From Micavibrio sp. UBA7689 (GTDB taxonomy: Bacteria; Pseudomonadota; Alphaproteobacteria; Micavibrionales; Micavibrionaceae), in the NCBI GenBank assembly GCA_002482805.1, contig DLGR01000021.1, positions 1-56,974 of the forward strand: a stretch of DNA of 56,974 nucleotides, written 5' to 3'. Made by a program: the position numbers and the translations under genes. Below are positions 1 to 7,799 of the stretch, in pieces; the stretch's first letter is position 1, and every line of letters begins with the position of its first letter. Under the pieces are notes generated by a model, which was not told where the DNA came from, made no database searches, and saw nothing but the letters and a program-made list of their open reading frames with translations.

Positions 1-2886
1 TGGGTCAATCTCGGCGGTGCCGGCAGTGGCGCTGCTGCGGACTGCACGGGTTTGGGCGATGCACATTATAACGATCCTGTTTCAGGGCATTGTTATTTCG
101 TAATGCTCGGCGGATACGACAACCCGGACGCGCAGACCGCATGCGCGGGAGAAGGTGCATATTTGGCTTCCGTGGACAGCCAGGATGAAAACGATATTCT
201 GTGGGGTGAATTCGCTGTAGAAGGCTGGATCAGCGGAGACGACATCGCCACCGAAGGCACATGGGTTTACGCGACCGGTCCCAAAACAGGTCAAACATTT
301 TGGTCCGGCGGCACCGCGCAGAACGGCAATTATGTCGGATGGAATCCGGGTGAACCTACGGGAGGCGCGGAAGATTGCAACGCGCTTGTCGGCGGCGGCG
401 GCTGGATAGACAATATTTGCGGCGCGGCCTATAACGCGTTTTGCGAAATAGATGGCGGCAGTGGCAGTGCGGATTGTACGGGCCTGGGCGACCAGTTTTT
501 CAACGACCCTGTTTCCGGCAATTGCTATTTCAAGGAAACCTCTTCGCCGGCCGACTTCGCCGGCGCGATAGCAGGTTGTACGAGTGCAGATCCTAGCGCG
601 CATTTGGCAACTCCTATGAGCCTTGCGGAAAACGATGTGCTTAAAAATAACTTTACCGGCGCGAGCGGATGGCTCGGCTTGGATGACCGTACGTCCGAAG
701 GTACTTGGATTTACACAGCAGGACCCGCCGTGGGAACTCAATTCTGGGCCGGTGATGTGAGCGGCTCTGCAGTAGGCGGACGATACAATGACTGGGATCT
801 TTCCGATGGTCCCGATGATTGGACAGGACAAGATTGCGGATTTTTGCATTCAAGCGGCTATTGGGATGATACTTGGTGCAACGATCCGCATCCGTATTAT
901 TGCCAGATTGACGGATCAGGTAGTGCTGTTGGCACCGCGATGTGGAAAACGACGCGTCTTCCATCCTTCCACAAGACGGTATCCGCCGGATGGGGCGCAA
1001 CTTTTGGGCTTAGAACCAATGGTACAGCTTGGTCATGGGGTCCAGGCTCTAATGGCGTTCTTGGTAACAACGATAATGCCACCCAACAGAACACACCTGT
1101 CGGCGTACACAGTGATGCTTCCGACACTGGGTGGGAGGATTGGGTTTCTATTACACCGTCTACCTATGCAAACTTTAGTTGCGGTCTGCGCGCCAACGGC
1201 ACCGCGTGGTGTTGGGGTGATGCTTTTGCCGGAAACCTTGGTAATGGGGATTACAGCACCGATGAATTCAGACCCGTGCCAGTCGTGGGTTTGGCGTACG
1301 CACCCGCCTATTCAGACTGGATACAAATCGGCGGCACATGCGGCGTCCGTGCAGACGGTACGGCCTTATGCTGGGGAGAAGGAAGCGCGGGGCAGCTCGG
1401 AAACGGAGCATCTGCTGATGAAGAAAAACCGGTTCTGGTGAGCGGCGGTTATACCGATTGGTTGATGGTATCGGCAGATGGCGATGATGTGAACTGCGGA
1501 TTGCGAGCTAATGGGACACTTTGGTGTTGGGGTAATGGGGCAACATCAGACGGACGCCTCGGGGACGGTTCAACAAACAGCGTCAGCAACGTACCCGTTC
1601 AGGTGCACGATTTGGACGGCGCGGCAACTGCCCCCACTTTCTTCAACGACTGGATTTATGTCGATACCAGCATCGACCATTCCTGCGGAATACGTGCGAA
1701 CGGGTTGGCTTATTGCTGGGGCTTAGGTACTGCTTGCCAACTGGGCGATACTAGCTGCGCCAACAGGGCGCGTCCTTTTCTTGTCGCGGGCGGCTACACG
1801 GATTGGGTGAACATCAGCGCCGGTGGCGTACATACATGCGGTATACGCGCGAACGGTACGGCGTGGTGCTGGGGTCAAGGTGACCTCGGACGTCTGGGCG
1901 TCGGAAACAATACTGATACAGGCGTGCCTGCACAAGTTACGGACACGCCCGGAGTCGACTTTTGGGCAGACTGGGTTAGCATCTCTGCGGGGGATGAGCA
2001 CACATGCGGCACGCGCGTTAACGGCGAAATGTATTGCTGGGGCAGGGCGGACGATGGCTCGCTCGGAAACGACGATCCAGCCGGCGGCCCATTCAATACG
2101 CCCCAACTGGTAGCTGGCGTCTCATCCGGTGGTGGTGGTGGCGGCGGCGGTGGCTCGTGCGACACGACACCGACGACCTACAACACTGCAGGCGCATCTA
2201 CTTACACAGTACCTACCGGATGCAGTTCGGTTCAGATTGAAGCATTCGGCGCGGGTGGTGGTGGTGATCCGACCGGCGCTGCGCGCGGTGCCGGCGGCGG
2301 CGGCGCGGCAAGCGGCGTGACGCTTTCTTCCACGCTGTTAATTGCCGGCGGCGGCGGCGGCGGCGGCGGCGGTGACAACGGTCTCCAAGCCCGCGGCGGC
2401 GGCGGCGGTTATGCAAGAGGCACCTTTAGCGTGACTGCCGGAGATAGTTTGAGCGTATATGTCGGCTCGGGCGGCAGTAACTCTGTTGCCGATACAGGTG
2501 GTGCAGGCGGCAGTGGTGCAGGATATGCCGTTCTCAACGGCACCAAAGGCGGAAACAGGAGGGTTAATGGAACTGCTGGCGCGAACTACGGTGGCGCCGG
2601 CGGCGGCGGAGATGAATACGTCGGAGCGAACTCGATATACGGCGGCGCAGGCGGAGCAGGTGGTGACGGAGGATCGTGCGGCACTTCGACCAACGGCGGA
2701 GCTTGCAACGTCAGAAACGGCGGCGGCGGCGGCGGCTATACCGATCCTTCCGCTACCGGTGTTACGGTTACGCAGGGTAGCAATGGATCGACAGGCGCGG
2801 CGGCCAATGGCGGGCCAGGAAACGGTGGTGGAACTGGCGCTACTGCCTCAGGAATTGGCCAAGTAATCATTACGCCTCTAAACTAG
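1..2886 (+). CDS. Partial large surface protein: two C-type lectin domains, RCC1 propeller, glycine-rich end
   Basis: The frame is open from base 1, so the N-terminus lies outside the window; an apparent TTG start at 52 is internal. Two C-type lectin-like domains follow each other (about residues 14-150 and 155-305), each opening with ADCTGLGD and a DPVSG-C-YF pattern; the first has a WNPGEP motif near the usual ligand loop. Next come seven RCC1-type blades, each ending in G-x-R-x-N/D-G-x-x-x-C/S-W-G, enough for one closed propeller (about 310-705). A poly-glycine linker leads to a glycine-rich C-terminal domain (about 720-961). No anchor is seen at the C-terminus. I infer a secreted or surface-bound binding protein. 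Domain calls are from pattern recognition; ligands are unknown. Confidence 0.8.
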   Translation, partial: WVNLGGAGSGAAADCTGLGDAHYNDPVSGHCYFVMLGGYDNPDAQTACAGEGAYLASVDSQDENDILWGEFAVEGWISGDDIATEGTWVYATGPKTGQTFWSGGTAQNGNYVGWNPGEPTGGAEDCNALVGGGGWIDNICGAAYNAFCEIDGGSGSADCTGLGDQFFNDPVSGNCYFKETSSPADFAGAIAGCTSADPSAHLATPMSLAENDVLKNNFTGASGWLGLDDRTSEGTWIYTAGPAVGTQFWAGDVSGSAVGGRYNDWDLSDGPDDWTGQDCGFLHSSGYWDDTWCNDPHPYYCQIDGSGSAVGTAMWKTTRLPSFHKTVSAGWGATFGLRTNGTAWSWGPGSNGVLGNNDNATQQNTPVGVHSDASDTGWEDWVSITPSTYANFSCGLRANGTAWCWGDAFAGNLGNGDYSTDEFRPVPVVGLAYAPAYSDWIQIGGTCGVRADGTALCWGEGSAGQLGNGASADEEKPVLVSGGYTDWLMVSADGDDVNCGLRANGTLWCWGNGATSDGRLGDGSTNSVSNVPVQVHDLDGAATAPTFFNDWIYVDTSIDHSCGIRANGLAYCWGLGTACQLGDTSCANRARPFLVAGGYTDWVNISAGGVHTCGIRANGTAWCWGQGDLGRLGVGNNTDTGVPAQVTDTPGVDFWADWVSISAGDEHTCGTRVNGEMYCWGRADDGSLGNDDPAGGPFNTPQLVAGVSSGGGGGGGGGSCDTTPTTYNTAGASTYTVPTGCSSVQIEAFGAGGGGDPTGAARGAGGGGAASGVTLSSTLLIAGGGGGGGGGDNGLQARGGGGGYARGTFSVTAGDSLSVYVGSGGSNSVADTGGAGGSGAGYAVLNGTKGGNRRVNGTAGANYGGAGGGGDEYVGANSIYGGAGGAGGDGGSCGTSTNGGACNVRNGGGGGGYTDPSATGVTVTQGSNGSTGAAANGGPGNGGGTGATASGIGQVIITPLN

Positions 2887-2984
2887 TTGTTGAGGCGAAA
2901 CTATGGGCCACAGGTCCGCTCTTTGGAGGAAATTGCCACGTGCGGCTTCTGGGTTTGCGGGTTTTCTGAAAGGCATATATCGTT

Positions 2985-3167
2985 TTGTGGATTTTTAACA
3001 ACGCAAGCGCCGCGCGCCTGCGCGACCAGATAAGGAAGCTTGAGGCGATGGATCTGGGTTTAACGGGGGTGATGACCAACCCGCGCCTCGCGAACGGTTG
3101 GTCCGTCAACTCTTCCGCGCCCATCAAAGGCGGCGGGAAGCGTATGCGGGTGAGTAAGAAGAGATAA
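2985..3167 (+). pseudogene. Possible C-terminal gene remnant
   Basis: A reading frame open from a TGA at 2967 to a TAA at 3165 has the codon bias of the genes around it (many GCC, CGC and CTG codons) and encodes a basic peptide ending KKR. The only start is a TTG without a convincing ribosome binding site. I do not recognise a family. It may be the tail of a decayed gene or a small real gene. The rest of the gap 2887-3194 shows nothing else. Confidence 0.25.
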
Positions 3168-3194
3168 ACCGCAGTTTTATTTTAACTTTTGTAA

Positions 3195-3220
3195 TGTTAC
3201 CCTTTAAAAAAGGGGTTACA
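3195..3220 (+). promoter_or_regulatory. Hairpin covering the ribosome binding site of the next gene
   Basis: Bases 3195-3205 can pair with 3210-3220 (11 positions: one T-T mismatch, one G-T wobble) around an AAAA loop. The 3' arm contains the AGGGG (3211-3215) that should bind the ribosome for the ATG at 3222. Folding would hide the site, so translation may be controlled by structure or temperature. It could equally be a DNA operator. This is inferred from base pairing only. Confidence 0.4.
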
Positions 3221-3221
3221 T

Positions 3222-4445
3222 ATGCGCTTTTCCTTAATTTTTTCCTGTATTTTTGCTTTTTTGATCTCTATCGCGCCTACCTTCGCGCAAACGGCGCCTT
3301 CTGCAATGCCCGGCTATCTCGTAGCACGAGAAGGGGATGCCGCCGCGCCTCTGCAGTTTAAAAAAATGAAAACAGCGTTCCAATGGGAAAATGATGATTT
3401 TGCATATGCTTCTGACTGGCCGTCGGAAGGTGCACTTTTGGTTGCGCTTCCTGAAATAAAAAACGAGTTGATGCAGGAAGAAAATCTTTTTGGTGATTTT
3501 AAAAACGGTTTTGGCGGAGAATTGGCAGTTAAAGATGGAAACAATGACGGAATTATAAATTCTGATGAAATGGTTTGGCCCTTACTCGCACTTTGGTCGG
3601 ATAAAAATAATGATGGCTATCCGCAAACAGATGAGCTGGAAAAGCTTTCAGTAGATTCCAAAGCTTTTATTGATCGCACCAAAGACCAAATGGTGTTTAA
3701 CGGAAAAACCTACAACTTTCATGCTTTTCTACCTTTGTACGATAAAATTAATTCGCGTTTTGTCGGCCAATACATATTGGATATAGATACTTTATTCTTG
3801 CCGACTATGCGCGGATATGGAGCCATTCCTGACTTGCATGTCTCAGCCAGCCAAAATGAATCGTTGAAGAATGACCTGATTAAATTTTGTCAGCGTCGTC
3901 CAAAAGAAATTTTCTCCAAGGCTTATACGAATAGGCTGGAAGGCGAATTCGCAAACATAATGTTTAAATGGTCTGGTGTTGATACAATAGACCACAAATC
4001 CAGGGGCGGAGATTTCGACGCCCGAAAACTGGCTCTTTTAGAAAAGATGCTGGGAGAAAAGTATGAAGGACGTGACTTTGGCAGCAATCCCAGCGGACAT
4101 GCTGTATATCCACTTATAAAAGCTTGGAACCTGCTTGCGGGCCGCAGTTATTCTATCATAACGGCCCAATGTGTCGGACGCCAAATATTTGTCCCTGCCA
4201 TTCAATATGACCTCTCTACGGATAGCGTTAAATTTGACGCTAGAATGGCAACACTACAAACGCGTGCAAATATTGACAATATTTTAGCGGAGATGATCGT
4301 TGAAGAAAGAGAACTTTTCTGGCTATCATTTTCGGATTTTTTAAGACAACTCAATCCTATGGACCCCAAAAATGCTGAAGAGTTGATTGCAGCGTTGAAA
4401 GGCCCTCCATCTATGCTCACTGAAGTGCCGCGGAAAAAAGAATAG
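3222..4445 (+). CDS. Secreted protein with RTX-associated EF-hand-like region
   Basis: A 407-residue protein with a clear Sec signal peptide (hydrophobic stretch, cleavage after TFAQ near residue 23). Residues about 105-145 hold two calcium-loop patterns, DGNNDGIINSDE and DKNNDGYPQTDE, separated by a W-x-x-L-x-L-W segment. This arrangement is familiar from the segment next to the RTX repeats in large hemolysin-like proteins. A further stretch near 240-290 (FKWSGVDTID, then FDARKLALLEKMLG) also resembles that segment. The RTX nonapeptides themselves and a type I secretion signal are absent, so this looks like the module exported alone through Sec. The gene is more AT-rich than its neighbours, which suggests transfer. 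Function unknown. Confidence 0.75.
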   Translation: MRFSLIFSCIFAFLISIAPTFAQTAPSAMPGYLVAREGDAAAPLQFKKMKTAFQWENDDFAYASDWPSEGALLVALPEIKNELMQEENLFGDFKNGFGGELAVKDGNNDGIINSDEMVWPLLALWSDKNNDGYPQTDELEKLSVDSKAFIDRTKDQMVFNGKTYNFHAFLPLYDKINSRFVGQYILDIDTLFLPTMRGYGAIPDLHVSASQNESLKNDLIKFCQRRPKEIFSKAYTNRLEGEFANIMFKWSGVDTIDHKSRGGDFDARKLALLEKMLGEKYEGRDFGSNPSGHAVYPLIKAWNLLAGRSYSIITAQCVGRQIFVPAIQYDLSTDSVKFDARMATLQTRANIDNILAEMIVEERELFWLSFSDFLRQLNPMDPKNAEELIAALKGPPSMLTEVPRKKE

Positions 4446-4534
4446 TAATTTTTAAGTTTTTTTGTGATAGGCACTTATTTGGAGCTCAATCTACTTTTTA
4501 AATATGTTATGTTTTTATATACACCACCCGTGCG

Positions 4535-4557
4535 CCCGCGATTTTCGCGGGTTTTTT
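4535..4557 (+). terminator. Rho-independent terminator
   Basis: CCCGCG, loop ATTTT, CGCGGG, then six T. It lies 90 bp after the secreted protein gene and reads on the same strand. Confidence 0.75.
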
Positions 4558-4658
4558 ATTACGCGGGTGGCGGGCGGTTAATGTCGCCCTACATTCATGA
4601 TTTGAGCAACCATGCGCGCGGGCCCGTGCGCGGGTTTTCGCCCGCCAGAGGAGAAAAC

Positions 4659-4982
4659 ATGCAAAACGAACTGAACAACCCGCAAAAAAATCCGCAAAAC
4701 GAACTGATAGATCGGGCGCCGCGCAAGGCGACCATCCATGATTTCAAGACCAACATTTCGCGCTATCTGGCGGAACTGCGCGGCGGTTATACGGGCGGGA
4801 TCATCCTGTGTCGCTATAAACGCCCTGTCGCGGTGATATTGCGGCCCAAGACCAAAGCCGAAGAGGCGCGGGAGGAGGCGGAGCTTGCGGCCCTCATCCA
4901 CGCCCGCGCGCTCAAACGTTTTGCGGCGCAAAGGCGGGTGCACAGGGCGCGGATGCTGTCATGGCGGGCGCCGAATGCTTAA
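4659..4982 (+). CDS. Phd/YefM-like antitoxin, no toxin partner
   Basis: I chose the ATG at 4659 because AGAGGAG lies a few bases upstream; the frame itself is open from 4464. The 107-residue product has the Phd/YefM N-terminal pattern: HDFKTNISRYLAEL, then a glycine turn, then RYKRPVAVILRP, the usual strand order of the dimeric DNA-binding fold. The C-terminal part is Ala/Arg/Glu-rich and probably helical, as expected for a toxin-binding tail. No toxin-like gene follows: the next gene is a different hypothetical protein. It may be an orphan antitoxin or a simple regulator. A palindrome lies 30 bp after its stop codon. Confidence 0.55.
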   Translation: MQNELNNPQKNPQNELIDRAPRKATIHDFKTNISRYLAELRGGYTGGIILCRYKRPVAVILRPKTKAEEAREEAELAALIHARALKRFAAQRRVHRARMLSWRAPNA

Positions 4983-5011
4983 TGCGGGTCCACAAAGCGT
5001 GCGAAAAAAAT

Positions 5012-5026
5012 GTGGACTTAGTCCAC
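5012..5026. promoter_or_regulatory. Perfect palindrome, candidate operator
   Basis: GTGGAC-TTA-GTCCAC, 6-bp arms, 24 bp before a -10-like TATACT (5050-5055) and 56 bp before the ATG at 5083. A further GTCCAC half-site lies at 4988-4993. The Phd-like protein encoded just upstream is a natural candidate binder, but this is inference. Confidence 0.4.
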
Positions 5027-5082
5027 CAACATTAATCTTTGAACCGTGCTATACTGCGTTTTCAGTGATCGGACGGAATACC

Positions 5083-5361
5083 ATGCGTTTCAGACGATCG
5101 ACCCCCTATGAGGGCAGCACGGCGGGCTATATCGTTTACGAGGTAATCGACGGGCTGGTCTATGCTTTGCGCACGCCGCACAGCGAAGCTTCCAAGGACG
5201 CCGAATATACCATCCGCGGGAATTTCCTCTACCGCACGCGTTATCACACCGCGGGTTACAGCAAGACGCCCGATTACGAGATCAGGGACGGGAAGCTTTA
5301 TCGCACGCCCGACCATCGATGGGGCCCGAAAACCACGGCGGAATTCGATGTGGTGACGTAA
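5083..5361 (+). CDS. Small protein built of beta repeats
   Basis: A 92-residue protein without signal peptide or membrane segment. The start at 5083 follows GGACGGAATACC and a TATACT promoter-like hexamer. The sequence repeats a short unit of the kind Y-x-I-R-x-G-x-L-Y-R-T, seen clearly as YTIRGNFLYRT and YEIRDGKLYRT and more weakly as YEVIDGLVYAL, with the spacing of tandem beta hairpins. I do not recognise the family and assign no function. It is followed after 42 bp by a lipoprotein gene on the same strand. Confidence 0.55.
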   Translation: MRFRRSTPYEGSTAGYIVYEVIDGLVYALRTPHSEASKDAEYTIRGNFLYRTRYHTAGYSKTPDYEIRDGKLYRTPDHRWGPKTTAEFDVVT

Positions 5362-5403
5362 ATGCAGCTTGCCCGTTCCATTCAAGGATTTTACAGTAAG
5401 GAC

Positions 5404-6084
5404 ATGATGAAACACCGTATTTTATTGCTCTCTTCCGTTCTCGTTTCCGTTGCGGCGCTCGGCGCCTGTTCGCAGGAACCGATCAGCATCGAAGAGAAAA
5501 TGTTGATGAGTTCTTTTTCTGCCGTCAACGCGGCGCAGGCTTACGACCATGTGTGTCAGGGCGATACGCTCGCCGCAATGGAACAAAGCGATCCGCGTTT
5601 CGCCAATCTGTCGGGCAACATACAGATGCTGGCCTACCGCATCGGCTGGTTCATGCATGAACGCCGCCCGAACGATACGGTGGATGAGGCCGCGAAGCGT
5701 TTGCAGGACATTCAAAAACTGGTCGCGGCAAAGACGGAAAATGTTTTGGGTAAAGAGGGCTGTGAGGGTGAGGCGGCGCAGGACGCGAAAAAGTCGTTCG
5801 ATCTTTATACGCCGAGCGAGCCCGTCGCGATCGACAGGATGATCAACGAGGCCGTTGTGAAGAGCGGCGGTACGCTCGCCGTGATGGAATTGCCCGCGCA
5901 GGATCTGAAAACCCAAAAAGATATCGAGAAGCTTGAAGGCGCGAGCGACGAACAGCTTGAATCGATGAAAGCCGCGCAAGGTGCCGCGCCGCCCGTCGAT
6001 ACCGAAGCGCGCGCCTATCCCGCGTGGGGTGAATGGGTGAGAAACCAGTTCCGACCCGGCGCCGCGCTGAAGAAGCCGGAATAA
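5404..6084 (+). CDS. Lipoprotein of unknown function
   Basis: The start at 5404 (ATGATG) lies after AAGGAC and yields a typical lipoprotein signal: basic MMKHR, hydrophobic core, then the lipobox LGAC with the acylated cysteine near residue 22. The 226-residue product is mostly helical, with two further cysteines (in VCQGD and EGCEG) that could pair in the periplasm. I recognise no enzyme motif. The gene ends at a bidirectional terminator. Confidence 0.65.
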   Translation: MMKHRILLLSSVLVSVAALGACSQEPISIEEKMLMSSFSAVNAAQAYDHVCQGDTLAAMEQSDPRFANLSGNIQMLAYRIGWFMHERRPNDTVDEAAKRLQDIQKLVAAKTENVLGKEGCEGEAAQDAKKSFDLYTPSEPVAIDRMINEAVVKSGGTLAVMELPAQDLKTQKDIEKLEGASDEQLESMKAAQGAAPPVDTEARAYPAWGEWVRNQFRPGAALKKPE

Positions 6085-6101
6085 AAAGGCCTAGCCTTTT
6101 T
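6083..6101. terminator. Bidirectional terminator
   Basis: AAAAAGGC, loop CTA, GCCTTTTT: a perfect 8-bp stem with A and T tracts on both sides. It overlaps the stop of the lipoprotein gene and the stop of the small minus-strand gene. Confidence 0.7.
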
Positions 6102-6213
6102 CGCGGGTGTTGCCGTGGTTGCGGTTATCGAGCGCCTCGTTCTTCACCTGTTCGGTATTCTTGTTGGCGTTGGGCTCTTTCGTTTGGGGCTTTTCGATCG
6201 GATTCTTGGGCAT
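6091..6213 (-). CDS. Small hydrophilic 40-residue protein
   Basis: This short frame starts at an ATG (6213-6211) with a textbook AAGGAG eight bases upstream and ends at TAG (6093-6091) in the loop of a terminator. The product is very polar (rich in Asn, Lys, Glu and Pro, no hydrophobic core) and probably disordered. I do not recognise a family; it could be a stress-type small protein. The strong ribosome binding site and matching terminator are the reasons to believe it. Confidence 0.55.
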   Translation of the reverse strand: MPKNPIEKPQTKEPNANKNTEQVKNEALDNRNHGNTREKG

Positions 6214-6270
6214 GGTATTTCTCCTTATATGATATGTGGACCAACATTCACCTTTGTATAAGGGTTCCTG

Positions 6271-6279
6271 TTATCCACA
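6271..6279 (+). promoter_or_regulatory. DnaA-box-like 9-mer
   Basis: TTATCCACA, identical to the strong bacterial DnaA box. It lies in a 168-bp gap between two divergent small genes. A single site has little weight; a second perfect copy is at 7791. Confidence 0.35.
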
Positions 6280-6381
6280 GCTTGTCCCCATAATATGTTC
6301 CCCGATGTTCCCTTTGTGGCGGAACTTTGCCATCCGTCATTGGTTGGTAATGCAGGATTAAACAGAAAGAAGAGGGACGCT

Positions 6382-6744
6382 ATGAACCGAATCTTGAAGA
6401 AAAGCCGCATTGCACTGGTTATGTTCTGCGTGGGATATTTCACCACAGTAAACGTAAACGCCCAAGGCGCAGGCGCCATTCAACTGAATTCCAATGACAC
6501 CGCCGTTATAACGGGCACGGTGAAAGAAGCGGATGAAAATTTCATCATCATCGATTCCGCCGGCAAGGAAATGAAAATTGTCCTCGATGACGTAAAGCTC
6601 AAAGCCCCTGCAGATACTATGTTCGAGCGCGGAATGCTGGTGAGCGTCGACGGCGAGATAACAGGTGAGGATTTCGGTGTTCCGCTGGTCAAGGCCAAAA
6701 GCGTGACGGCTACGGAAGCTCCGGCTGATATCGTTAGAGAATAA
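6382..6744 (+). CDS. Exported OB-fold-like small protein
   Basis: The ATG at 6382 follows AGAAGAGGGACGCT and gives a signal peptide with cleavage after NVNAQ (near residue 32). The mature part of about 90 residues has the strand pattern of a small periplasmic OB fold: TGTVKEADENFIIID, then KIVLDD, then LVSVDGEI. This resembles the BOF/YgiW or DUF5666 type. Such proteins bind small cations or ligands, but no specific role can be read here. It stands alone and ends at a shared terminator opposite cspA. Confidence 0.55.
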   Translation: MNRILKKSRIALVMFCVGYFTTVNVNAQGAGAIQLNSNDTAVITGTVKEADENFIIIDSAGKEMKIVLDDVKLKAPADTMFERGMLVSVDGEITGEDFGVPLVKAKSVTATEAPADIVRE

Positions 6745-6770
6745 TTCCATTCCCCAAGAGTGAGCCTAAA

Positions 6771-6804
6771 AAAAACGGACGAAGATTGCTCTTCGTCCGT
6801 TTTT
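6771..6804. terminator. Bidirectional terminator between OB-fold gene and cspA
   Basis: A 14-bp perfect stem (AAAAACGGACGAAG with CTTCGTCCGTTTTT) and a 6-base loop, with T tracts on both strands. It serves the plus-strand gene ending at 6744 and cspA ending at 6828. Confidence 0.85.
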
Positions 6805-6827
6805 CTCAATTCGCTAACGAATGAGGA

Positions 6828-7037
6828 TTATGCAGCTTGGATATTAACCGCGGCTGCTTTGCCTTTTTTCGGGTCGTTCTGGATTTCGTAAGAAACCTTT
6901 TGACCTTCATTGAGGGTGCGCATGCCGGATTTTTCAACAGCGGAAATGTGAACAAACACATCTGCGCCGCCTTCTTCAGGCTGAATGAATCCGAAACCTT
7001 TTTGGGCATTAAACCATTTAACGGTACCGTTAGGCAT
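6828..7037 (-). CDS. cspA: Cold shock protein, CspA family
   Basis: A 69-residue single cold-shock domain that binds single-stranded RNA and DNA and acts as an RNA chaperone. Both RNA-binding motifs are visible: RNP1 KGFGFI and RNP2 VFVHIS, after the typical start GTVKWFNAQ. The length is normal for the family. The ATG at 7037 has AGGAG upstream. The roughly 240 bp upstream hold no gene and include a 7-bp inverted repeat, consistent with the long structured leader usual for csp genes. Which csp paralogue this is cannot be told. Confidence 0.95.
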   Translation of the reverse strand: MPNGTVKWFNAQKGFGFIQPEEGGADVFVHISAVEKSGMRTLNEGQKVSYEIQNDPKKGKAAAVNIQAA

Positions 7038-7076
7038 AGTAGTAGTCTCCTTAAGTTATTTAAAAAGTAACATCTC

Positions 7077-7091
7077 ACCACACCGTGTGGT
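7077..7091. promoter_or_regulatory. Inverted repeat in the cspA leader
   Basis: ACCACAC-C-GTGTGGT, a perfect 7-bp inverted repeat, 40 bp upstream of the cspA start. It could be a leader hairpin in the mRNA or an operator. The rest of the gap 7038-7278 shows no gene. Confidence 0.4.
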
Positions 7092-7278
7092 TCCATGTTT
7101 TATCGTCTGATTTCGGCTTGTGCCTTTTTTGTAGTAACCCCGGTCAAACCGACTTTTTACTAACGTAAGGATCGTAATGCCATCGTCGTAAGAAAGGTCG
7201 TTGCTTTAGAGTTCGTCATCAAACTGTTGGGATAGTGCACATAATTGGGGGTGGGGGTCAAGGTTATTCGCATATATG

Positions 7279-7707
7279 TTATGCGCGAGGCAAATAGCTC
7301 ATGTTCTTGCGTTCATACACGGTGGTTAAATACGTGGCATGGGGCATGAAATGGAACAGACGGATGACGCTTGGCAACTCCAGAATGAATTCCGGCGCCT
7401 CGGGTAATGAAGGGTTTCGCTTAAGGTCACCATAGCCGCCTTTGGGCTGATTGTCATTCGCCAGATCGTACAAAGCGTCCATTTGGCTCTCGTAGCCTTC
7501 CTGTGCCTTGCGGCGCAGATCCTTCGTTAACGATTTGGTGCAGTCGGCGCGGGAGGCGTCTACCAGCCCCTGAAAGCCCGCCCACGGGTATTTGTCGTTG
7601 GCCAGCCTATCGAGCCACGCCCATGCTTTTTCCGGTAGCGAGACGAGCGCGTAAGTGCTTTTGAGCGAAGAGGGCAGCGATATCAGGCGTGATTTGGTGG
7701 GGGTCAT
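7279..7707 (-). CDS. Hypothetical protein
   Basis: A 142-residue soluble protein without signal peptide or membrane segment. The ATG at 7707 follows GAAGG. A helical, charged middle region follows a short N-terminal part with SLPEKAWAWLDRL. I do not recognise a family and see no catalytic motif. It is a single gene, transcribed away from the lipoprotein gene at 7914; the shared upstream region holds a palindrome and a DnaA-box-like site. Confidence 0.5.
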   Translation of the reverse strand: MTPTKSRLISLPSSLKSTYALVSLPEKAWAWLDRLANDKYPWAGFQGLVDASRADCTKSLTKDLRRKAQEGYESQMDALYDLANDNQPKGGYGDLKRNPSLPEAPEFILELPSVIRLFHFMPHATYLTTVYERKNMSYLPRA

Positions 7708-7726
7708 ATATGCCTTCGGGTACTGT

Positions 7727-7738
7727 GTGGACTTGTCC
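7727..7738. promoter_or_regulatory. Palindrome related to the one at 5012
   Basis: GTGGACTTGTCC contains the perfect GGAC-TT-GTCC palindrome and shares GTGGACTT with the palindrome at 5012-5026. It lies 20 bp upstream of the minus-strand hypothetical gene starting at 7707. A shared regulator is possible but unproven. Confidence 0.3.
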
Positions 7739-7790
7739 TAATCGTGCCATTTCAGGCCCGCGTAATGCAAATTTGAGGTGGGCTTTACAT

Positions 7791-7799
7791 TTATCCACA
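7791..7799 (+). promoter_or_regulatory. DnaA-box-like 9-mer with weaker neighbours
   Basis: TTATCCACA, a perfect DnaA box, is followed within 35 bp by TTATCGACA and TTATCACCA, each with one or two mismatches. The gap (7708-7913) is short and not notably AT-rich, so I do not call an origin. Confidence 0.35.

Noticed and set aside
82..849. Minus-strand 255-codon frame inside the lectin region
   Set aside because: No ribosome binding site or motif, and the plus strand shows clear C-type lectin patterns in the same place.
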